Source: Aphanomyces cochlioides (Eukaryota; Oomycota; Saprolegniomycetes; Saprolegniales; Verrucalvaceae). Taken from it: a stretch of DNA of 64,000 nt. Shown in pieces: positions 1 to 10,284 of the stretch; the stretch's first letter is position 1; every line of letters begins with the position of its first letter. Position numbers and translations under genes: made by a program. Below the pieces are notes generated by a model. That model did not search any database and had not been told where the DNA came from. It saw only the letters and a program-made list of their open reading frames with translations. Location: the NCBI GenBank assembly GCA_019828595.1, contig JAHQRK010000003.1, forward strand, positions 3,038,001 through 3,102,000. Direction: 5' to 3'.

Positions 1-1
1 A

Positions 2-879
2 GCCTCCGAGCCGCAAATTGAATCCCCCGTTTCAGCAGCCTCGTCAATGTTTGACTTAACCTCCCATCCGACATTGAAATCAATTGACAAGTCTCAAACA
101 ACCGGAATTTCATCGACAATGGCACTCTACCCCGTTGGTTCATTAGTATACGTTCGTCTCGCCAGAGGAAAACTCCATCCAGCACGGATTACGCATATTC
201 ATCGAGAAAGTGAGGCATTTGACATTACATTTTTGCCAGTAAGTAATCCTCCATGACGCTCCACATATTGAATCGTCTCCAGGGCCTTGTCTCCATGCGT
301 GGTGTTGGTATTACTGAAGCCACCAATATTCACGTCAGTCGTTTGCAATACGACCCACCACCGCCACAGACTCCATCATTGACAAGTCGAATCAGGAGTG
401 AATTACTACGTTTGAAACAATCAGTACCCAGTACGTTTACAAAGATCGACAAGTCACATCTACGCAAACCCTCCTGGACATCCCAGACTAGTCGGTATCG
501 TGATGTCGTGACTATCATACGAAACACTCATGAGAGCATGCTGACCGATCCTGCCTTCTGGATGCAATTTGTGTTTGATCACCGCGATCTACTCGAGCAA
601 TGTTGGATGCGTCTCGTGCATGATATTCAACATGGTACGACTTCCAGCAACGAATTTTCTCGGCAGTCCGAGGTAATCCTATTTTGCTGTCATTCTTAAG
701 TCAACTAGACTTCACGAGTCCCACTTCCTCACGTAGCTGACCTCCTGAGAGCGAAATTGATAGCACTGGGCTTTCACGCCTCCCCCAGTGCATGTCATAT
801 CCCACCAGAACAAGACTCACTGATGGATATTGCAATGGGTCACTTGGGATATCAAAGAACCAACCAGTTGATTGAATGA
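2..879 (+). CDS. Tudor/PWWP-like protein, 3' part (5' end outside window)
   Basis: Three exons are inferred: 2..238, 283..672 and 709..879 (stop TGA 877-879). The two introns (239-282, 44 nt; 673-708, 36 nt) start GT, end AG and join frames without stops. The reading frame is open to the left edge, so the first ATG (47) may be internal. The segment beginning MALYPVGSLVYVRLARGKLH and running across intron 1 has the spacing of strands of a Tudor or PWWP-like barrel, a fold that usually binds methylated histone or arginine peptides. This is a fold guess, not a match to a named family. The rest (about 190 residues, rich in charged residues, one Trp-rich helix near TDPAFWMQFVF) is not recognised. 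The stop lies 130 bp before the first tyrosinase on the same strand. Confidence 0.6.
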
Positions 880-1011
880 ATACTACCAAGGCCACTTGCG
901 GTTACACCAAATCAAACGACGCTTGACGATATCCAAAACTTCTTTTCGAAAAGTCGTCCTTGGCCGAAGATTAACGAGTCAAGCTTCGTCCAGAGAGGTC
1001 AGTAGTCAAAT

Positions 1012-2732
1012 ATGCGTCTTCTTGTACTGTTGTGGCTGGTATCTCTGGCGTTGGCCCAAAACTCAAAGTGTGATCCTGTCCGTGTGCGCAAGCCGTGGAG
1101 CTTACTATCAGCGGCCGAAAAGAAGACGTATGTGGAAGCTGTTGGAAAAGCTATGGCGAGTGGATATCACCAACGATTTGTCGAGATTCATACTGAACCA
1201 TCAAGTGAAGCCGAAGCACATGGGTGCATGTTCATCTACTGGCATCGCAAATTCCTCTTGGCGTATGAAAACATGCTGCGCAGTCTCGATCCTACATACG
1301 AATGTTTGACAATTCCATATTGGGACTACGCCACACTCTCAAGCTCTTATGTCTCTGGTACTTTGCCCTCTGCTTGTATATTTCTCACTCCTCTACTCGG
1401 GTAGGCAGCTGCAGTAACATTTACTCCTGCGACTCTGGAATCATCAATGCATTCGGCGGTAATATCAACGGCAACGTTCGTCGATCATGGGACTCCATTA
1501 ATGGAGACAGAATCTCTGCGTCAGCGTGTGTGGCAAGCAATCCCCTCAACAACTTCTGTCAATCGACATCTGCTTACCAGAGTAAACGATGCATGGGATG
1601 TGTGCCCAGAAATGATTTCTCTCGAGCACGAGTCCCCGCTGAAGCCAATATTGCTAGTGTCTTCAATCAAGTTCTTGGTGGATCGAGCTCTAGAACTGGG
1701 AAGACTCTGGATGAAGCCACACAGGGAATACAACAGGGTTGTCACAGTACGCCTACGTCATTATCCCGTCACCTATACTATCCATGGTGTAGACACGATC
1801 CATGCCAACATTGGTGCCACAATGGGAACGTTTGAATCGCCAGCAGACCCTCTCTTCTATCTTCATCATGTCAGTATAAATGGTTGTATCGTTTTCATAG
1901 CTTTACTGTAGGCACAAGTTGATCTCTTGCATCGCATTTACTTTAAATGCAATGTCGCGGACGCAAAAAGAGGAGTGAAGCCTGTCCTGTCCAAGACCCA
2001 AAAGACAAAGAGCAGTGATGCCCGCATTTGGACCAACTGTGCGCGCTACGACGGATCTGGAATCAATCCAACCGACCCGGTGCGCATGATCGTGGGCGAA
2101 AAGGGGCGTCAGAAATGGAACGTCAATGACAAGAACAGTCCACTCTACAAGTTCTTCAAAGACCTTCCTCTAAGTTACAGTGACTACATTGATGGCGACG
2201 ATTTGGGCAGCTTCAGCTACCAGTATCAGTACACGGGAATGCTTGCCGATATGCTGACCAAGTGCAAATCATTTGTCGTGCCTCGACGGTATATCTCCAC
2301 CTGCTTGCCTTGCATTGATCCGATTTCGCTAGGGCGTCGCTGATGGAAGGGGAGGCGGAAGAGTCATATCCGATCAATCCAAATTACATTGATCGATGCG
2401 TGGAACGCCCTCGCCTAGCCTGCGAAATTCTCCAGACGTCCTTTATCGACTACTTATCAGGAGCTGCGGGGTACTATGGTTGGTCTCAAGACACCTTGGC
2501 CGAACAACTCGACGCACTTCTCTGTGTCCACCATGAGGAATGCTTGGGTGGCTGTTCTGACTACTCGGCCGAATTCAAAGCGAATTTCCACCCGAAAGGT
2601 CCTCCGCGTTGCAAAGTTATCATGGACAAACTCAAGAACCGCCAACTCTTTATTGAATTGCCAAACTGGAGGAAAGTCATGGCCAATTTTTTCCCTTGTG
2701 GAGACGAACAAGCGTTGCTCGACGAAGAGTAG
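1012..2732 (+). CDS. Secreted tyrosinase / type-3 copper oxidase (copy 1)
   Basis: Five exons: 1012..1357, 1405..1746, 1793..1869, 1912..2288, 2333..2732 (513 aa). A cleavable signal peptide (about residues 1-16, MRLLVLLWLVSLALA) predicts secretion. CuA is seen as H53/H60, H70 in AHGCMF and H78 in YWHR. CuB is H229 and H233 in CHNTIH plus H254/H255 in FYLHH, with the usual SPADP before it. The family oxidises phenols to o-quinones and can lead to melanin. The C-terminal part is Cys-rich (CVHHEECLGGC, GPPRC), probably a disulfide-bonded lid or tail. The third exon junction is critical: removing 1747-1792 (46 nt) restores the frame and creates the HNxxH copper motif; without splicing the frame is lost. 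A tandem paralogue follows at 3080. Substrate and role (development, melanin, virulence) cannot be read from sequence. Confidence 0.9.
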
Positions 2733-2821
2733 ACTCGTCATTGACTGTATGCAAAATATATCACGTTCATTTTTCCGCCTGACTTTTCAAAATCTAGAAG
2801 CAAGTAAACTCAGTCTTCTCC

Positions 2822-2985
2822 ACTCCCGCCGACAGGATCTCCGAAATTGAATCGACATACTAGAGTCAAGTCTTGCGATCTTCCTCTGTCCCTTCAGTGG
2901 AGGAGACTCCCGCCACAGGATCTCCGAAATTGAATCGACATACTAGAGTCAAGTGTTGCGATCTTCCTCTGTCCCTTCAGTGGAG
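2822..2985. repeat. Tandem duplication, about 84-nt period, in tyrosinase spacer
   Basis: Two copies (2822-2902 and 2906-2985) are almost identical: one base missing in copy 2 and one C/G change. They sit in the 347-bp spacer between the tandem tyrosinases, ending about 95 bp before the second start codon, so they probably lie in its promoter or 5' UTR. I see no ORF in the spacer. Confidence 0.85.
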
Positions 2986-3079
2986 TGTCCGACGCCTTCG
3001 TGCAGAGAAACTTGGATCTCGCCATTGAGTTCTCCTCCACGCAGAAAGTTTAAAGATTCCAACTTGTTCATTGTCGAAG

Positions 3080-4819
3080 ATGCAACTGCAATGGCTCATC
3101 CTAGTCGTTGGCTTCGTTGCGACCATCGTGCGGAGCCAGCCTTACCCGTGTGCTGGCGAGACTTATCGAGTTCGCAAAGCATGGAGCATGCTGTCGAGCA
3201 GTGAAAAATCACTCTTCCAAGCGGCTCTGGACGCTTCCATGGCGGCGGGATATTACCACCACTTCTTTGAAATGCACACCGAAGCCACGTCCAGTGCAGA
3301 AGCCCATGGATGTATGTTCTTCTACTGGCATCGCAAGTTCCTCCTCGGCTTCGAAAACATGCTCCGGAGTCTCAGTCCATCGTACGCTTGTATCACAATC
3401 CCATACTGGGATTACGCCACTCTTGCGAGCAATTACGTTTCGAGTACGTACATCCATCCATTCAACACTGAAGAGAACTCTCGAAATGACTAGATAGCTG
3501 TGCAAACATCTACTCGTGCGCATCGGATATGATCAACAACCTCGGCGGCAATGGGGATCCGTGGTCGGGGGGTCGAACGACATGGAGCGCGATCAACGGC
3601 CAGTTTATTTCCGCCTCACGATGCGTCCAACAATATCCCCTCAATCGCTTCTGTCAGTCTAATACGGCCTTCATCAACAGACAATGCATGGGCTGCGTCC
3701 CTCGTGACGACCTCCGACAGTGGGGGGTGCCATCGGAATCCAATATCGTGGGAGTATTCAACCAGATATTGGGGGGCTCCAGCTTCGCCACGGGCAAAAC
3801 GTTCCAGGAAGTGACCAACAATGTCCAGCTAGGCTGCCATAGTACATCTCAAGTCGTCGGCTTGGCTCACCTGCACTCTGTAGATGCTATGCATGCGAGG
3901 ATGCATGGAGCCATGATGACATTTAACTCGCCAGTCGATCCTATCTTCTTTCTCCACCACGTACGTCCCATCGCTATTCCGTGAATGAAATCGCAACTTA
4001 GGCTCAAATTGATTTGATGCATACGATATACTTCAAATGCATCGTGGCCGACACGACGCCTGGCAAAGTTCCCGTCCTCACTGACGCTCAGAAGCGTAAC
4101 CCTAGCGATTACCGCCTTTGGACCAACTGCTCACGGCTGTGGACGAACAGTGTGATTCGACCCGCCGATCCTGTGCGCATGTTTTACAGCGAGTCTGGCC
4201 AGCCAAGCAAGAGTATTTCGGACCCGACAGGTCCGCTGTACAAATTCTTCGCTGGTCTCCCTGGCAGCTACTATCAATACGCCGACAGCGACGACATCAA
4301 AAATGGGAGCTATCGATACCAATACACGGGTTTTCTCGCGTCGATGCTGACCCGGTGCAAGAAATTCATCGTTCCTTGGAAGTACAAAGCAGCCCACATG
4401 TTGCTGAGAGCTCACTCTGCTGTCTTAGTGCTGTGATGCTTCAAGATGACTACAAAACGTCGACCAATCCAAGCTACACCGATCGATGCATTGACCGACC
4501 GCCATTGCCTTGTGAAGTCAACCAAACGTCGTTCATGGACTACGTGTCCAATCTAGCTGGTCAACGAGGATGGACGGACGCGCATTTGCAAATGCAATTG
4601 GAAGCCATGGTGTGCTCACACCACCACGAATGCCTCGGTGGCTGTTTTGACTACTCGGACGAATTCAAAGCTTTGTTTCGTCCGAAGGGGCCGCCTCGTT
4701 GCAAAGTCATCATTGATCGAATTGCCAAGCGCCGTATTACGATTGAACTGCGCAATTGGCGGCAAATCATGGCCAAATACTTTCCATGCCCTGATGCCGA
4801 TCTCAAAGCCCAGGCATAG
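3080..4819 (+). CDS. Secreted tyrosinase / type-3 copper oxidase (copy 2)
   Basis: Five exons at the same relative positions as copy 1: 3080..3447, 3498..3841, 3884..3960, 4002..4381, 4429..4819 (519 aa). Start chosen at the ATG heading a signal peptide (MQLQWLILVVGFVATIVRS). CuA: H60/H61/H66, H76 in AHGCMFF, H84 in YWHR. CuB after splicing: H237 and H241 in CHNAMH, then SPVDP and H262/H263 in FFLHH. The intron 3842-3883 is only 42 nt, divisible by three and free of stops, so unspliced RNA would stay in frame but would insert 14 codons inside the CuB HNxxH motif. The C-terminal Cys-rich region (CSHHHECLGGC, GPPRC) matches copy 1. Copy 1 and 2 are diverged throughout (not recent). Converges with the MLO-like gene, whose stop is 127 bp away. 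Confidence 0.9.
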
Positions 4820-4945
4820 CACCAAACTCACAAGTCTCAGTTCACCAAACACAAAATGTTGTCAATCTATTAATGTGCGATGGATTCAAACGTTCTCCTC
4901 TTCATTGCCACAACTAGCAATCGATTCACGCTCTTCCAACTTCGA

Positions 4946-7749
4946 CTAGATCGCATTCTTGTGTAGCATTTTCTCAAATTCCTAACGACGAGCATGAGGA
5001 TTTCGTTGTTTAGCTCGAGGAACTCCATACCTCGAAATCAATTTTGCCGTCGCTGTTGCGATCAATTTGGTAGACAAGCTCGCGCTGTGGTGAAAAGATA
5101 AGCCTCCGACGAATTTACATCGAGCGAGACGTACCACATCTTCATGATCGAGAGACTGACCCAAAGCTTTGAAAATTGCGACGAATTCCTACGTGCTATC
5201 AACATCTGAGGTATCGATGGAGTGCGTACGTCGACTGTAATATAGCCACTTCCATCCGTGTCGATCATATTGAACACTTCTTTGATTAAATGGTGCTTGG
5301 AATGCTTGGACGAGTGTTCCTAGTGTCAAAGTCATCAGTACGCCGCGGCTTTTTGACGCGACATACGTGAATATGCGATCGACACCAGTGATAAAACTCA
5401 TCAAATGTGATTTCGCCTGTGTGGCCTTCGTCCAAGACGTGGATAATGCTTGAAATTTGCTCTTCCGTCATATCTGGCGAAATCACATGCAAGAGCGACT
5501 CCATTTCATCTCGCGTAATCGCACCCGACCTAGAAATGTCAACGTGACCGTCGCGGAAACGCTTGAGATGAACGTACTTGTCACGATCAAAGAGGCAAAA
5601 GATGGAATTGATCTCTCGACGCTCCGATTCTTCCTCGTATTTGTTCCGTTTGCGACTCTTGGAACTTGGCTCGCTCATGGGCGACATGGGCTCTTCGTAT
5701 TTCATGCGGGAACTTGGCGACAATAATTGCAATTTCCCGCTATCCTCGGCATGGAAAGTCGGCATGGCGAGCTCAAAGGAGGAGCGCTTCGTTGGCGATT
5801 CGCTGATGGGGATCTCGTGGTAGCCGTCCGTTTTGGTTTTCTGCGACGGTGTATTATGGTGCTCGCGCAAGTAAACTTTCATTTCCGCGACAAAGCGAAG
5901 CGTTCGAAGGGTCTGGCGAGCCTTCAGGATTCGCATCACCTTATTGATCACGCGGGGAACTTTCATCGCTTCAATATTGAAACAATACAAGCCATCCTAC
6001 ACAAGAGGAGAAGGAACTTATCATGAAGCCCTCAAGGACGACGCTTACCCGCGCAATCATGATGGATACGGACGCGACGATTAAACTCGGAAGTGCCAGC
6101 AAAATAAACAAAATGACTTTCGCCACGAGTCCAAAATCCTCGCGGTGGATGAGTTGTCCGGACGTTCGCATCACAAAGACGCTGAAATGAAGTGCCGTGA
6201 AGAGAAAGACCAAACGCGTGGAAAAGAGTGCGAGGAGGACGCCGTTGCCCCCTCCAAGAAGAGCTTTCTGGGCATCTGCTAGCTGTGTTGGGTCCATGTC
6301 GATCCCGCCGTTGGGTAAATGCAACAAGTATGGTGGCAGTGCGTCGGTCGCTAGTTTTTCCTACGAGAACAGAAGTCGCAACAATTCCACACGGGACCGC
6401 TACCTCGGACAAAAGCAGCGGTACCTTTTCGTCAACCACGGAAGGAGGAGGAAGCATGGGTAGCTTGTGTTGTGCTCGCCATTTCGGTTTGGCGCGATAG
6501 CGCTCTGCTTTTTTAAACAGCAGAGGTGGCGTCAAGAGCTTTCGCATGTGGCGAATACGGCGGTAGACGATTTGGTTGAGCACAATGAGCAATCCACCGC
6601 CGGCGAGGATGACGAAGATTTCATTGTCAGGTCCAACGCGCCAGCAGATGAAAATGAGCCCGACGATGCATACTTCGAGGGCAATCCACGTGATCGCGTC
6701 GATTTGAATCAACCGCGCCATGACTTCGCCGGAGATAATGGCCAAATACTCGTTGAATGGAAATCTAATCCAAGTTCATGACGTTCATGCGAGCAAGAGA
6801 GAGCTCATACCTCGTGTCTTGCTCAAGCTGAAAGTCCTTGGCGAGTTCTTTCGCCTTGATGGGATCCTACGCGATTCGACATGAGGCCCTGGGGTAAAGC
6901 ACAAGGACGCGTACTGGGTGGTTGGATCGATAATCGACAAAGCGACGACGGAGACTGACGTAGACCATCTCACGATTGCGCTTGGCGATGTCGAACCAAC
7001 GCTTCAAGCTGTACTTCTCCTTCCAACTGCGAGGGGCTTCTGTCGCCAAGCAGTAATCTGCCACGACGACTTGGACATACGGCGCTCGTCTTTCAAACTC
7101 TCGGAGTTCCATCTGAACCCGCACACCCAAATTCAGCAAGACGCTAGCCATAAATCAACCGATTCGACTCGGGGCGGCACCTTGACGTACATGCAAAGCC
7201 CGAGAAAGATTATGACAAAGAGGAATAGCGCCATGTGGAGCATCTCGATTGTTTCCTGAAGCTCCATCTCCTTGTCTTTGCCAAAGAGCGTTTGGGACAA
7301 CTACAGCATAATCATCAAGTTCCAAGTTCAAGACTGCAATGACGTACTCGTGCCAAGTACCCCGACTTGGACATGAGAAAGAGGATCGACCCGATGAAGC
7401 CGAGCGTCGTGAGCTCGTTAAAGATCGTGTTGACAAATGGCATGTTGGTCTCTTCGGTGGATTCACGAAGCCATTCCGCGCCCTACGAAAACTCACGCAT
7501 GAGCTTATTATGACAAGGTTCACTTGCCGATTCAAACACAATGGAGAGAAAGATGAGCACCGTGATCGTCACGACAGACGCAAGGACATTGTAGTAGACT
7601 TCGTCGTGCTCTTGTTCCGCTGTAGCTTCCTCTTGACCTTCAGATTTTTTACCTTCTGAAGTGGAGGATTCATGTTCGTGGGCTTGGATGACGATGCACC
7701 AGAGGGCGATGACAAGAAGAAAGCGCCGCGAAGACCAGAGCTTTTCCAT
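4946..7749 (-). CDS. MLO-like multi-pass membrane protein with C-terminal EF-hands
   Basis: Thirteen exons (complement): 7749..7528, 7482..7348, 7300..7191, 7143..6915, 6866..6811, 6764..6404, 6360..6049, 5996..5578, 5529..5367, 5319..5230, 5188..5135, 5084..5031, 4981..4946; 746 aa. A signal peptide precedes several hydrophobic helices. MLO hallmarks: FNELTTLGFIGSILF after the first membrane segment, MLHMALFLFVIIFLGLC for the next, FPFNEYLAIISGEV, and a late paired helix block starting LVFLFTALHFSVF. MLO proteins are seven-helix calcium-permeable channels with a calmodulin-binding tail. Here the tail instead carries four EF-hand loops: DRDKSGAITRDE, DEGHTGEITFDE, DTDGSGYITVDE and DRNSDGKIDFEE (about residues 612-740), suggesting built-in calcium sensing. 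Intron 7483-7527 appears to be GC-AG (donor GCAAGT); the 48-nt intron 5530-5577 lies inside the first EF loop and is stop-free and in frame. Confidence 0.85.
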
Positions 7750-7930
7750 GTTGGTCAACCACCGAGCTACTAGTGAACTGAATGGCCAACTCCCACGTCG
7801 AACAACACCATGATGTTCGAAAAGACGTCAACAGTGTTCGATTAGGAAGACTTCCAAGACAACCTGTCGAACAGTTTCGATGATTAACTTTGGGGTTAAA
7901 TTGCATGACAAGAGTCAGCGGCTTCATTCT

Positions 7931-8338
7931 CTAGACGACAGTCGGCTCGGTTTCCTTCTGGGTTGGTTTATGAGGGGCCACTGGCGCATGGAGCTCTTGC
8001 TTCGTCATGGTATCGTCCTTCACAGCACGCGCAGTGTCGTCGCCATGATAGTCTTCGTCGTCATCGCTTCGGCGACGACTTCCAGCCGCCAACCATTGAG
8101 CCTGCTTTGGGCCCACGCCGCCAGCCACCCAACGCCCATCGCGGCCAGTTGCGACGATATGGCCTCCTCGTGGACCTTGTCCTAACGCAATCCACTTGCC
8201 CATGGGAGGAAACGGGACAGCAAAAGGCCAATCTGCCGCTAGGCGAGCGTCGATTTGACTGAGGTAAGCCTCCTCGTCGACATCAGCAGAAGAAACGATG
8301 ACGGCGGCACAGATCAAGGCAAACGCAGTGGACTTCAT
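7931..8338 (-). CDS. Small secreted protein (left arm of inverted gene pair)
   Basis: Single-exon ORF of 135 aa. Start at MKSTAFALICAAVIVSSADV, a signal peptide; an in-frame upstream GTG was not used. The mature part has an acidic spacer, then a Gly/Trp-rich block (GKWIALGQGPRGGHIV, GRWVAGGVGPKQAQWLAAG) followed by an Arg-Arg-Arg/Asp-rich tail. No family recognised. No Cys in the mature part, so it is not a disulfide-rich effector. Its paralogue lies head to head at 8571 with a shared 232-bp spacer. An extracellular role is inference from the signal peptide only. Confidence 0.75.
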   Translation of the reverse strand: MKSTAFALICAAVIVSSADVDEEAYLSQIDARLAADWPFAVPFPPMGKWIALGQGPRGGHIVATGRDGRWVAGGVGPKQAQWLAAGSRRRSDDDEDYHGDDTARAVKDDTMTKQELHAPVAPHKPTQKETEPTVV

Positions 8339-8570
8339 GGCTAATTGCACAATGAAGTCTCGATGGGACGGAAAACTTATTCAAAGAGAATTCGCGGTAA
8401 CGTGAGGTCTATATCTATCATAGCATAAGACCCCCAGTGTGTGTTGTTATGTCGACCTCGCACTGCCGTCGGCGAAATCTTTCACAAGTGATAAATGGAG
8501 ACCAGACGTTGCCGCGAACTCTCCTTTGAAAGTTGCAATGCTCCTCGTCGACTTCATTGTGCAATTTGCC
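8339..8570. promoter_or_regulatory. Shared divergent promoter of the inverted secreted-protein pair
   Basis: The duplication includes the upstream DNA: reading away from each start codon, both arms have CTTCATTGTGCAATT directly before GCCATG, and a conserved block with CGCGAA about 60 bp upstream. CTTCATTGT resembles the oomycete initiator (YTCAYTYY); that match is inference. The centre of symmetry is near 8450. Confidence 0.5.
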
Positions 8571-8939
8571 ATGAAGTCCATCGCGTTTGCCCTCATCTGC
8601 GCCATCCTCGTTGTTGCTTCGGCTGAGGTCGATGAGGAAACTCAAGTCCATGCTGACATGGCATCGGCATGACCTTTTGGTATCGCCATGGGCGATTGGC
8701 TTGCATTTGGCCACGGTCCACAAGGTGGTCAAATGGTCGCTACAGGCCATCGCGGGCGCTGGGTAGCTGGAGGCGTGGGGCCAAAGAAGGCTCAATGGCT
8801 GGCGGCTGGAAGTCGTCGTCGAAGCGATGTCGACAAAGACGATCATGACGACTACAGTGCTCATGACGACAACAGTCCTCGCACTATGAAGGAATTACAC
8901 GAAGATGAAACAAGACCTACACGAGAAGCCATCGAATGA
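8571..8939 (+). pseudogene. Paralogue of the small secreted protein with premature stop
   Basis: Head-to-head copy of 7931-8338. Signal peptide MKSIAFALICAILVVASAEV is intact, but at 8670-8672 a TGA stands where the partner has TGG (partner AADWPF, here ASA-stop-PF). Downstream the same frame continues for another 89 codons with clear homology (MGDWLAFGHGPQGGQMV, GRWVAGGVGPKKAQWLAAG, SRRRSD) to TGA 8937-8939. No canonical intron can remove the stop. Either a pseudogene, a readthrough gene, or a second translation start at 8688 giving a leaderless protein. The last codons overlap the end of the adjacent 0.9-kb repeat element. Confidence 0.75.
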
Positions 8940-9840
8940 TAGAAACATGATCATTTTGTATTGGAGTGTGATAGGAAATCTATCACAGTTGCCTGAAATC
9001 CGTTTTGAATAAATGTTTTTGACTTGATTTCAGTATACAAATCTGAAATGTGCAAAATTCTGAGCAACTGTGATGGAGATTCTATCACAGTTGCTCAACA
9101 AACGGATATTGGCAGATATCAAGCATCATGCACTCGCATGCTTAAAGTCTAGCCGACAAATAAAGAAGCCCTGAATCTTTGTTGAACGTCTAGCACAATA
9201 TAAGCTATACTAGCTACAACACAACATCACGATTGTTCGCGTGTTGCGCGCGCCCACTCGCTTAATTATACTGGAAGCATATTCAAATGGCTAAAGCACA
9301 AAACACAAAACACTGTAGATTTCATGAATTTCATACGATTCATGAATTAAAGCACAAGCAATAGTCAAAAGTATTGATGACGGATTTGATCTCCACACCT
9401 TCGCCTCACAACTCATTATCCTATCAAGTTTTGACGTTGCAACGTCAAAGTTTGAATGATTGTTGCATATTGAGTGTGGGATAATTCAATTGATTATTGC
9501 TCTACTGCCTACTGCTCATGAGGTAGTGGAGAGATGCGAGAACTATCACAATTCGTGTGTGTAAAATGTAATTAGACTGCAGTAAAGGTATTCAAAGTGT
9601 CGATTTGACATTTGAATAGCCCGGGTTGGGGAACGACGAGCAACGCATACCGAGTACCTCTACGTGTTGAGTGTAATCAAAGGTTTCCTTTTCTGTCTTT
9701 CTTGTTAAATTATCTGTCAATGCTCCACGAGGTTCATGGTCTGTTTTCGTCTACCAATTCAATTCATCAGATTAACTTCCAATCGCGTTATATGGTGTGA
9801 TAGGATTCCTATCACAGTTGCCGTCATTATATACATTTCC
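8935..9840 (+). mobile_element. 0.9-kb interspersed repeat, copy A (non-autonomous, no gene)
   Basis: This 906-bp block is repeated, inverted and nearly identical, at 22567-23471. It carries no convincing gene (an open 62-codon frame at 9612-9800 is simply shared by both copies). Three palindromic motifs built on TGATAG...CTATCA followed by CAGTTGC lie at 8966-8993, 9062-9097 and 9795-9822; the middle one is a full hairpin with arms GAGCAACTGTGAT/ATCACAGTTGCTC. Copy B shows that both ends carry inverted GCAACTRTGATAG; in copy A the first six bases of the left end are missing where it meets the coding end of the secreted-protein pseudogene. It looks like a non-autonomous DNA transposon of unknown superfamily. 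Confidence 0.75.
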
Positions 9841-10284
9841 AGCCCATTTCACTATTTAGAATGAATCTCACAATACTTTCGATTCATACTTGACTTCAGT
9901 ATGATCAAATTGATTTGGAAATGTCTTCGAATTTGGTATATTTGAGTGAAATGACTTGAGGTACCTTTATTCGTTCAATAAATTGTAAAATCGACAAAGG
10001 ATGGCTCCATCCACACACGGCAAGTCTCAATGAATTATCCGGGGTTGTTTCGTCCTCTGGCTGTTTTGTACCAATCACAATAATTTCATTGTTTTTCACG
10101 CAAACTTGGTGATTGCGCTGCAGGTGCTCATGCGACATCTCGGCGGGTGATATGATCATGTTGGCCAATCGCGCGTCGCCGCAGTATGAAAAGTCTTGGA
10201 CTTTCTGTCACAACCTGATCGGAGTCATTTCTTTCCTCTAAAATTACAGTAACATAAAAAATGGCCTTGACGGCAAAGCCAATG
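9841..10284. other. Intergenic; one doubtful minus-strand ORF
   Basis: The only open frame is on the minus strand at about 9905-10159 (MIISPAEMSHEHLQRNHQVC...), roughly 84 codons, no recognised domain and no splice context. It lies just 3' of the WRKY19-like gene and may be part of its 3' UTR. I do not call it a gene. Confidence 0.4.

Noticed and set aside
1747..1792. Frameshift mutation in tyrosinase copy 1
   Set aside because: A 46-nt GT-AG intron restores the frame and also the copper motif, and copy 2 has the same junction.
7483..7500. A 14-nt intron in the MLO-like gene
   Set aside because: Far below any workable intron size; a 45-nt GC-AG intron explains the junction better.
8670..8672. 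Alternative genetic code (TGA or TAG read as Trp)
   Set aside because: Both TGA and TAG appear as breaks only in duplicated or mobile genes, and single-copy genes use TGA and TAG as normal stops.
9612..9800. 62-codon ORF conserved between 9612-9800 and 22607-22795
   Set aside because: The identity is due to the whole 0.9-kb repeat being duplicated; composition is not protein-like and no ATG-linked domain is present.
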